This document shows positions 57,491 through 64,000 of a stretch of DNA of 64,000 bases, one piece after another. This stretch comes from Chitinophagales bacterium. Lineage in GTDB: Bacteria > Bacteroidota > Bacteroidia > Chitinophagales > Chitinophagaceae. The stretch's first letter is position 1. Each line of letters starts with the position of its first letter. The notes below the pieces were generated by a model. That model made no database searches. It worked only from the letters and a program-made list of their open reading frames with translations, and was not told where the DNA came from. The stretch lies in the NCBI GenBank assembly GCA_017303335.1, contig JAFLBK010000004.1, forward strand, positions 124,001 through 188,000, given 5' to 3'. A program made the translations under genes and the position numbers.

Positions 57491-58912
57491 ATGGAAATTA
57501 TTCACGTCAGCGCAGAATGTTATCCGTATGCCAAAGTGGGAGGCCTTGCCGACGTAGTGGGAACACTTCCGAAATACCAGCAACAGGCCGGCCATGTAGC
57601 CAAAGTGGTTGTGCCGATGCACCGCACCAAATTTCTCTACGACAACGAATGGACGGTTGAGCACAAAGGTTCCTTCAACATGGGATCCCTGTATTTTGAT
57701 TACACCATCATCAAGGAAAAAAACAACAAACTTGGTTTCGATCTTTATTGCGTCGATATATATGGGTTGCTCGACCGGGAAAAAGTATACACGTACGATG
57801 ACGATACAGAGCGTTTCACCGCGTTCCAGATCGCCGTGGTGGATTGGATCGCTCAATGGGAGCACCGTCCCGGCGTGGTGCATGTTCACGATCATCACAC
57901 CGCCCTGATCCCGTTCATGATGCAGCATTGCTTTGCGTACCGGCATTTATCCGGTGTGCCCACGGTTCTTACCATTCACAACGGACAATACCAGGGCTGG
58001 ATGGGCTGGGACAAGAGTAATTATATTCCCGCCTGGGACACCTGGCAATGGGGCCTGCTCGATTGGAGCAATACGATCAATCCGCTGGCTTGTGGCGTGA
58101 AATGCGCCGACAGGGTTACGACGGTGAGCCCGAGTTACATGGAAGAACTGACCGAAAACGCCAATGGCCTCGAACAGTTATTCCGGATGGAACGGATGAA
58201 ATGTACCGGAATATTAAATGGTATCGATACGCAGGTATGGGACCCCGAAAAGGATACCTATATCCTTGATAATTTTTCAATCAGCGACGCGGAGGCTGGT
58301 AAGCAGCTGAATAAGAAAAAACTTTGCGACGATTTTCAGCTCGATATGGAAAAGCCGTTGTTTGTGTACATCGGCCGGATGGTAGGCGAGAAGGCAGCCG
58401 ACCTGTTGCCCCAGGCAATAAATGACGCATTCAGCCACATTGGAAGTAAAATGAATTTTCTAATTTTAGGAAGCGGCGATCCGTCGGTAGAGGAGCAACT
58501 GAGTGCGATGAACAAAGGGTATGTGGGATACTACAACTCCCAGATCGGTTATAATGAGAAGCTTTCGCACCAGATGTACGCAGGGGCCGATTTCCTGCTG
58601 ATGCCCAGCCGGGTTGAGCCTTGCGGACTCAACCAGATGTATGCCCTTCGCTACGGTACCATTCCGATCGTTAGGCGCACCGGCGGGTTGAAAGACACGG
58701 TGATCGACTTCGGTGAACCAAATGGGTATGGCATCTGTTTCAATTACGCGACGGTTTGGGATATCACCTATTCCATTCACCGGGCGGTGGAGTTGTACGA
58801 CGATAAGGAGAAAATGAAATCGATCATCGGGCAGATCATGAAGATCGACAACAGTTGGGAGACCAGTTCAGAAAAATACATTAACCTATACCAATCCATA
58901 CGTCAAATTTAG
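57491..58912 (+). CDS. glgA: Glycogen synthase (GT5)
   Basis: The 473-residue GT-B enzyme begins EIIHVSAECYPYAKVGGLADV with the ADP-glucose-binding KVGGL motif. It has HVHDHHTALIPFM and the C-terminal EPCGLNQMYALRYGTIPIVRRTGGL segment. It transfers glucose from ADP-glucose to glycogen. glgC follows after eight bases, so donor synthesis and use are cotranscribed. Confidence 0.95.
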   Translation: MEIIHVSAECYPYAKVGGLADVVGTLPKYQQQAGHVAKVVVPMHRTKFLYDNEWTVEHKGSFNMGSLYFDYTIIKEKNNKLGFDLYCVDIYGLLDREKVYTYDDDTERFTAFQIAVVDWIAQWEHRPGVVHVHDHHTALIPFMMQHCFAYRHLSGVPTVLTIHNGQYQGWMGWDKSNYIPAWDTWQWGLLDWSNTINPLACGVKCADRVTTVSPSYMEELTENANGLEQLFRMERMKCTGILNGIDTQVWDPEKDTYILDNFSISDAEAGKQLNKKKLCDDFQLDMEKPLFVYIGRMVGEKAADLLPQAINDAFSHIGSKMNFLILGSGDPSVEEQLSAMNKGYVGYYNSQIGYNEKLSHQMYAGADFLLMPSRVEPCGLNQMYALRYGTIPIVRRTGGLKDTVIDFGEPNGYGICFNYATVWDITYSIHRAVELYDDKEKMKSIIGQIMKIDNSWETSSEKYINLYQSIRQI

Positions 58913-58920
58913 GCCCCTAT

Positions 58921-60204
58921 ATGATCAGTAAAAAAGTTGTAGCCGTAATACTCGGCGGCGGCGCAGGTAGCCGTTTGTATCCCCTTACTTCCACACGTAG
59001 TAAACCGGCGGTACCCATCGCGGGTAAATACAGGCTGGTGGACATACCCATTTCCAACTGCATCAACTCGAACATCAACCGGATGTTCGTGCTTACGCAA
59101 TTCAATTCCGCCTCACTGAATAAACACATCAAGAATACCTACCAGTTCAGCAATTTCAGCAGCGGCTTTGTGGATATCCTGGCTGCGGAACAAACCCCCG
59201 ATAGCCTGGGCTGGTTCCAGGGAACGGCCGATGCGGTACGTCAGTCGCTCAAGCATATCCGGAACAATGATTTTGAATACCTGCTCATCCTCAGCGGCGA
59301 TCAATTATACCAGATGGATTTTGGCGACATGCTGGAGAATCACATAACCAAGGGGGCCGAGATCACCATTGCCACCATTCCGGTTGGCGACCGCGAAGCG
59401 CCTGAGTTCGGTATCCTGAAAACAGACGCGGAGAATTATATTACCTCCTTCATTGAAAAACCGGCAAAGGAACTTTTGCCCAACTGGGTCAGCGATACCG
59501 GTAAAGACATGCAGGTGCTTGGCCGGAATTACCTGGCTTCCATGGGTATTTATATCTTCAACCGGCAGCTGCTGTTCGACCTGTTGCTCGATGATAAAAA
59601 AGATGCGACCGATTTTGGCAAGGAGATCATACCATCTTCCATCGGAAAATGCAAAGTACAGAGCTACCAGTATGAGGGATACTGGACCGATATCGGGAAT
59701 ATCTACTCATTCTACGAGGCCAACCTGGCGCTTACCATGGAAATACCGCCCTTCAATCTTTTCGATAATACCAAGGCGATTTTCAGCCGTGCCCGTATGC
59801 TGCCTCCGATGAAGGTTACCGGCACGCATATCGAAAGCAGTATCCTGGCAGAAGGTTGCATCATTCACGCATCCCGCATTGCCAACAGCGTGATCGGTAT
59901 ACGCACGCGGATCGGGAAAGAGAGTGAAATTGAAAGTACCTATATTATGGGTAGCGATTATTATGAAACGCTGCCGGAAATGGCCTATTCGCTTGAGCGG
60001 GGTATTCCCAAGCTGGGTATCGGCGAGCGTTGCAAGATATCACATGCCATCGTGGATAAGGATTGCCGGATCGGCAACGACGTGATCATCAGCGGCGGGG
60101 CGCACCTGCCAGACAGCGATCACGCTCTGTTCACGGTGAAGGATGGCATCGTGGTGATCAAGAAAGGCGCAATCCTGCCCGACGGATTCACCATCGGGGG
60201 CTGA
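58921..60204 (+). CDS. glgC: Glucose-1-phosphate adenylyltransferase
   Basis: The 427-residue enzyme begins VAVILGGGAGSRLYPLTSTRSKPAVPIAGKYRL-type sequence (nucleotidyltransferase signature) and has the sugar-phosphate site FIEKP and a C-terminal left-handed beta-helix (SSILAEGCIIHASRI, DKDCRIGNDVIISGG) typical of allosteric control. It makes ADP-glucose. It is convergent with the GLPGLI gene, seven bases apart. Confidence 0.96.
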   Translation: MISKKVVAVILGGGAGSRLYPLTSTRSKPAVPIAGKYRLVDIPISNCINSNINRMFVLTQFNSASLNKHIKNTYQFSNFSSGFVDILAAEQTPDSLGWFQGTADAVRQSLKHIRNNDFEYLLILSGDQLYQMDFGDMLENHITKGAEITIATIPVGDREAPEFGILKTDAENYITSFIEKPAKELLPNWVSDTGKDMQVLGRNYLASMGIYIFNRQLLFDLLLDDKKDATDFGKEIIPSSIGKCKVQSYQYEGYWTDIGNIYSFYEANLALTMEIPPFNLFDNTKAIFSRARMLPPMKVTGTHIESSILAEGCIIHASRIANSVIGIRTRIGKESEIESTYIMGSDYYETLPEMAYSLERGIPKLGIGERCKISHAIVDKDCRIGNDVIISGGAHLPDSDHALFTVKDGIVVIKKGAILPDGFTIGG

Positions 60205-60211
60205 TCAATTC

Positions 60212-60982
60212 CTACAACAGTACATTCCAGATCAATTGTTCCATCCATTTCTGCGAGTCGGGATCGTCTGACCGTACCCAGTCTTTTGTGCGGTCTTTCA
60301 CCGTTGCGTACAGGGTAGCCTTTGTAAAGGACTTCTTGGCTGTAACGGGTTTAATGCTGGCCGTGGGTACGCCGTTGATCGTTATTTTCGTAGCGATCCA
60401 GGAGGTGTACATTCGGGGTATCGTAAGCCCGAGGATCATACCCGGCAGGCCATTGATCGAACAGGGCCCGCCCGATATGGTGATCTCATCGGTATAAAAG
60501 GCGAACACATAAACACTGTCGTTTATTTTTCCTTCCGCTTTGCGGCAATTAAAGCCCGCGATCACCCGGTTTTCATTGACGATTCTCCAATGAATAACAG
60601 GTATCGAATCTTCGGTGATGAAGCTGCTGCCGAAGATGTTTTTCTGCATGGAGAATTTATTGGCATTGTGATCGAAGTACCAGATGTTCTCTTCGTCGTT
60701 TCGCTTCAGGTAATCGGGCATTTTCAGGTTCGGCGCCCAGTGATCAAACTTATAAATGCTCTTGTTATCGGCGAACGTATAGGTATAATACCCGGTTTTG
60801 AACTGGGGCAGGGCCTCCTTGATCATCTCATCCCAGGAATTATTCCCCATCGTTTTCTTGACATTTGTCTTCACTTCGTACTCGATCACCGCTTTGTCGA
60901 TGAATTGCTGTGCGCTGGCTGTACCGGCAGACAGGATCATCAGCCCGGCGAGGAAAATATGTTTCATTGCAATCTTTTTCAT
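60212..60982 (-). CDS. GLPGLI family protein
   Basis: The signal peptide (ATG at 60982, or at 60967 for a shorter version) is followed by the family core: VIEYEVKTNVK, WYFDHNANKF, IAGFNCRKAEGKI and the namesake motif as INGLPGMILGL. GLPGLI proteins are periplasmic or surface-exposed, of unknown function, and often follow an outer-membrane beta-barrel receptor, as here, six bases away. Confidence 0.9.
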   Translation of the reverse strand: MKKIAMKHIFLAGLMILSAGTASAQQFIDKAVIEYEVKTNVKKTMGNNSWDEMIKEALPQFKTGYYTYTFADNKSIYKFDHWAPNLKMPDYLKRNDEENIWYFDHNANKFSMQKNIFGSSFITEDSIPVIHWRIVNENRVIAGFNCRKAEGKINDSVYVFAFYTDEITISGGPCSINGLPGMILGLTIPRMYTSWIATKITINGVPTASIKPVTAKKSFTKATLYATVKDRTKDWVRSDDPDSQKWMEQLIWNVLL

Positions 60983-60988
60983 GGTTGA

Positions 60989-63772
60989 TTATTTTGCTTT
61001 GGCGCCCGCGTTTTTGAAGTTCCAGGTGAAGCCGAGCATCCAGTAACGCTGCAGGCGGTCGTTACGGGTTTCAGACAGGGTATTGCGGTCGAAATACCGG
61101 TTCAGCCCGACGTTCTGGTTCAGGATGTCCCGTACCAGGAAATAGAAAGTGAACTCATCGTTTTTGAAAGTCTTCTGCATCCGGGCATTCCAGAAATGAC
61201 GGGTGAGTCCCGGCAGCTGAGCTGTCTTTTGCTGGGCGTAGAGTTCATAATCGGAACTTACCGACAGGCTCTTCATCAGGTACACCGTGGCATAGGCCGA
61301 GAAGGTGTTCACGATGTAGTTATTGGTAATATTGCTGAGCGAGTTTTTGCTGTTGCTGTACGTGAAATTATCGCTGATGCTGAAATCGTATTTCTTCTCC
61401 TTCGACTTTGATACCCACATATTGAAACCGAGGTTATAATTGCGTGAATAATTCACGGCATTGTTGAATACATCCGCGTTCCGGTTGAACCAGAAATTAG
61501 GTCCGAAGTTGAAACGGGTGTCGATCTTTTTGATCTTGAAACCCATGCCGGTCCACATGCTGATGCTGTAATTGCCATTCGTATTGATCGGCTTGGTGAT
61601 CGTCTTGCCCGAATCAAGGTCAACCACCCGGCTGTTGGTGATGGCGTTGCTGGTCACGCGGAAGTTCAGGGACTGGTACATGAACAGGTCCTTGAGGAAA
61701 TTATACGTGTTGTGCGAAATATTGAACGAATTGGTGAATGCGGGTTTCAGGTCCGGGTTGCCGATATACTGGTTGAAGTAATCGGTATTGTTGCGCAGGG
61801 GCTGCAACTGGTAGATCGAAGGCTGGCTGGTGCTGCCATTATAATTGAACCGCAGGTTGTGCTGATTCTTGTAGGTATAGTTAAGTGACGCAGACGGGAA
61901 GAAATTCGTGTAGTTGCGGATATAATCCCGGTTCAGCGAATTGTCGACCAGGTCGAAATGCGTGAACCCAAAGCCCGATCCGAAATTGAATTTCACTTTT
62001 TTATCGTTGTAGCTGATGCGGATGTTCGGTTTGTTGATGAAGATCGACTGGGTAAAGTCGTTGGTCAGCGAATCCACTGCTTCATCGTACTTCTGGGAGA
62101 TGGGAGAATAGGTATAGGTTGTCTGGTTATTCTTTCCGTAGTTGTACGAGAACTCGTAACCGATTTCAATAGCGTATTTTGGTCCGAGCGGCTCGGTATA
62201 TACAAGCCGGGTTGAAAGCCGTTGTGTCGACTTATCGGTATTGCGCAGCTGGTTGATGTTCTGCAACGAACTGGGCTGGCCGTTGGCGTAAACCTGGTTA
62301 ACCGATTTCAGGTAACTGTTGCCATTGGTGAACAGGCCATTCCAGTCGGCATTAACCGACAGGGTTCTGCGTGGCTTTTTAAACCGGTGCTTGAAGAGCA
62401 GATTGCCGTAGATCGATTGCTTATCGTTCTCCGTCTTTACATTGCTGTTCATTGAATTCTTCATTGTACCGAATCCGCCGGTGCTGGTAGAAGCACGGGT
62501 TTCTTCGCTTTCGGTGTGGTAGAAGTTAGCCTTCGCTGTTATCTTAAAGGTATTGTTCGAGTCGATCTTGGCTTCGTAGCTGCCGCTGGTTTTGAAATTA
62601 TGCCGGTTTACATACGAGTTGGCGGTGGAATTATCGATCAATACCGAATCTCCATATTGTGAACGGGCGTACCGGGTCATGTTATTGTTATAGATCTGGC
62701 TGTTGTATTTGGGCGACAGGTTCACGGTATGTTTGTCGTTCCATTTGTTGCTGTACTGGATACCCGCGTTGACGTTGCGGATAAAACCGTTTTCGGTGTT
62801 CACGTAAGGCTCATCGTCGGAGCTGCCGCCGGTCCAGGTGAAATTAAGTTCCCCGTTGTCATCCATCGACATGCTCACGTTTTCGTTCTCGCTGCCGTAT
62901 TTCTCGGCGTCTTCCCAACTAAGCCCGTCTTGCCCGGTATTGCCGGTAAGCAGGAAGCCGGATATTTTTCGTTTACCCTTGAATGAACTGAGGAGGATAT
63001 TGCTGTTGTAGCGGTCATCAAGCGGTTTATTCAACAAGCCTCCTGCAATATCGATTTTGCCGAAATAACCTTTCTTTCGGTCTTCCTTCATTTTCAGGTT
63101 GATCGTCTTCTGTGTTTTGCCGTCGTCGATACCTGTAAATTCGGCCTGCTCGCTTTTCTTGTCAAATACCTGTACTTCTTTTACCGCGTCGGCCCGGAGG
63201 TTCTTCACGGCCATGCCGGGATCATCCCCAAAGAATTCTTCTCCATCCACCAGCACCTTGGTCACCTGTTCGCCCATGGCGGTGATCTTACCGCTCTTAT
63301 CTACCTGGATGCCTGGAAGCTTTTTCAGCAGTTCTTCCACGTTCGCATTGGCGCTTACCTTGAAGCTGTCGGCTGTATAAATGGTGGTATCACCTTTCAC
63401 CCGGATGGGATTACCGCTTTTTACGATCACTTCCTGCAGCAGTTTGCTTTTGGAGGTAACCGCGATGGCGGGGATAGCGGTGGTGGTTTCCGTAACCGAT
63501 ACGTTGTCGACAAAGTCGGCAAAATACGGGTGCGTGGTCATGAGGATATAATCACCGGGTTTTACATTCCGGAATGTGTAACTTCCCCTGGCATCGGTAC
63601 GGGTGAATTTGTACAGGATGGAATCCTTTGGGGTCAACAAAAGTACCACGGCATTGGCAATGGACTTATTTTGGCTGGTGTCGGAAACGGAGCCGGAGAT
63701 GTTGTTTTGCGCTTTACTGGTGAGGCATACGAATAGTGAAGCTATCAACAGGGCAGATAGTTTTCGTGGCAT
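60989..63772 (-). CDS. TonB-dependent-receptor-like outer membrane protein (OMP_b-brl_3)
   Basis: The 927-residue protein has a signal peptide (MPRKLSALLIASLFVCLTSKAQ), a carboxypeptidase-regulatory-like domain (about 25-105, with GSVSDTSQNKSIANAVVLLL), a plug domain (about 125-215, with LLKKLPGIQVDKSGKITAMGE), and a large barrel rich in aromatic strands ending in MLGFTWNFKN. It belongs to the outer membrane beta-barrel group paired with GLPGLI proteins. The substrate is unknown. Divergent repeats upstream suggest regulated expression. Confidence 0.93.
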   Translation of the reverse strand: MPRKLSALLIASLFVCLTSKAQNNISGSVSDTSQNKSIANAVVLLLTPKDSILYKFTRTDARGSYTFRNVKPGDYILMTTHPYFADFVDNVSVTETTTAIPAIAVTSKSKLLQEVIVKSGNPIRVKGDTTIYTADSFKVSANANVEELLKKLPGIQVDKSGKITAMGEQVTKVLVDGEEFFGDDPGMAVKNLRADAVKEVQVFDKKSEQAEFTGIDDGKTQKTINLKMKEDRKKGYFGKIDIAGGLLNKPLDDRYNSNILLSSFKGKRKISGFLLTGNTGQDGLSWEDAEKYGSENENVSMSMDDNGELNFTWTGGSSDDEPYVNTENGFIRNVNAGIQYSNKWNDKHTVNLSPKYNSQIYNNNMTRYARSQYGDSVLIDNSTANSYVNRHNFKTSGSYEAKIDSNNTFKITAKANFYHTESEETRASTSTGGFGTMKNSMNSNVKTENDKQSIYGNLLFKHRFKKPRRTLSVNADWNGLFTNGNSYLKSVNQVYANGQPSSLQNINQLRNTDKSTQRLSTRLVYTEPLGPKYAIEIGYEFSYNYGKNNQTTYTYSPISQKYDEAVDSLTNDFTQSIFINKPNIRISYNDKKVKFNFGSGFGFTHFDLVDNSLNRDYIRNYTNFFPSASLNYTYKNQHNLRFNYNGSTSQPSIYQLQPLRNNTDYFNQYIGNPDLKPAFTNSFNISHNTYNFLKDLFMYQSLNFRVTSNAITNSRVVDLDSGKTITKPINTNGNYSISMWTGMGFKIKKIDTRFNFGPNFWFNRNADVFNNAVNYSRNYNLGFNMWVSKSKEKKYDFSISDNFTYSNSKNSLSNITNNYIVNTFSAYATVYLMKSLSVSSDYELYAQQKTAQLPGLTRHFWNARMQKTFKNDEFTFYFLVRDILNQNVGLNRYFDRNTLSETRNDRLQRYWMLGFTWNFKNAGAKAK

Positions 63773-63822
63773 ATACTTTTAGGCTTTTTTCTAAAACTAA
63801 TTTCTTAGTTAAAGATGAATAT

Positions 63823-63855
63823 AATTCTTAAGAATAACTAGAAGTCAATTCTTAA
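63823..63855. promoter_or_regulatory. AATTCTTAA repeats upstream of the receptor operon
   Basis: AATTCTTAA occurs at 63823-63831, as part of the perfect palindrome ATTCTTAAGAAT (63824-63835), and again at 63847-63855, 24 bases on in the same direction. A related hairpin AACTAA-TTTC-TTAGTT lies at 63795-63810. The set resembles operator sites between two divergent genes. Confidence 0.4.
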
Positions 63856-63912
63856 ATTTACGTTAAAGCAAATTTCTGCATTTATCGGCAGGGATTTGAT
63901 ACAATTAGACCA

Positions 63913-64000
63913 ATGGCATCATCTGTAAGACAAACGGCTGCAAAAACCCACCGAAAGAAACCGCTGTCAACCCAAAAACAAGGGCGCAGATACGAAGACG
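63913..64000 (+). CDS. Start of an unidentified gene, possibly a TetR-type regulator (3' partial)
   Basis: An ATG at 63913 opens a frame that runs off the window: MASSVRQTAAKTHRKKPLST then QKQGRRYED. A basic, disordered start leading into R-R-Y-E-D is compatible with the first helix of a TetR-family DNA-binding domain, but 29 residues cannot decide it. It is divergent from the TonB-type receptor operon. Confidence 0.4.
   Translation, partial: MASSVRQTAAKTHRKKPLSTQKQGRRYED

Overview
The window looks like a piece of a Bacteroidota chromosome, most likely Chitinophagaceae or a close relative (inference from gene content). The evidence is a type IX secretion sorting tail at the left edge, GLPGLI and SusC-like TonB-receptor proteins, LytS/LytTR signalling, DUF2851, DUF4199 and DUF2807 families, a long signal peptidase I, and promoters of the TTTG-N18-TAnnTTTG type. 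Most of the window has balanced base composition; one gene (16324-18654) is clearly AT-rich.

Layout, left to right. 1-6.4 kb: end of a secreted T9SS protein, an L,D-transpeptidase-like protein, an OmpR/histidine-kinase pair, three small exported proteins (one with a frameshifted signal peptide) and a dienelactone hydrolase. 6.4-16.1 kb: membrane acyltransferase, S9A peptidase, lipoproteins including a beta-helix protein, a luciferase-like oxidoreductase, an MGH1/GH63-like glycosidase and a methyltransferase. 16.1-18.9 kb: an AT-rich islet holding one 776-residue protein (winged-helix-like region, PIN nuclease core, coiled coil, two membrane helices). 18.9-22.1 kb: lepA and two unknown genes.

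22.2-29.0 kb is an eight-gene minus-strand operon: a dihydroorotase homologue without its metal ligands, a DUF4199 membrane protein, two glycosyltransferases, and the four enzymes that turn sedoheptulose 7-phosphate into GDP-D-glycero-alpha-D-manno-heptose. 29.1-31.8 kb holds a DUF2807 protein, a hemerythrin-like protein, a DinB-fold protein and a Crp-like regulator. 31.8-32.65 kb is the most unusual stretch: an intact tRNA-Pro(GGG), two decayed copies of the same tRNA with GC-rich palindromes replacing its arms, a tandem array of its 5' end carrying the same type of palindrome, and a small GIY-YIG nuclease gene between the two decayed copies.

32.7-41.7 kb: an NtrC-like regulator without a DNA-binding domain, a hydrolase, signal peptidase I, cytidine deaminase, an alkyltransferase, a CsaA/DUF952/transglutaminase-like operon and topoisomerase I. 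41.9-50.8 kb: hydrolase, DUF2520 protein, GyrI-like lipoprotein, [2Fe-2S] ferredoxin plus IscX, KdsC-like phosphatase, UbiA prenyltransferase, Maf, DUF2851, OsmC, an exported protein and LipA; several gaps here hold inverted pairs of low-complexity oligomers. 50.8-54.5 kb: LytTR/LytS pair, exported protein, phosphodiester glycosidase and a 23-residue peptide. 54.6-60.2 kb is a glucose-to-glycogen locus: ROK sugar kinase and FucP-like transporter facing away from glycogen synthase and ADP-glucose pyrophosphorylase. 60.2-63.8 kb: a TonB-type outer-membrane receptor with a GLPGLI partner, next to a possible regulator cut by the right edge.
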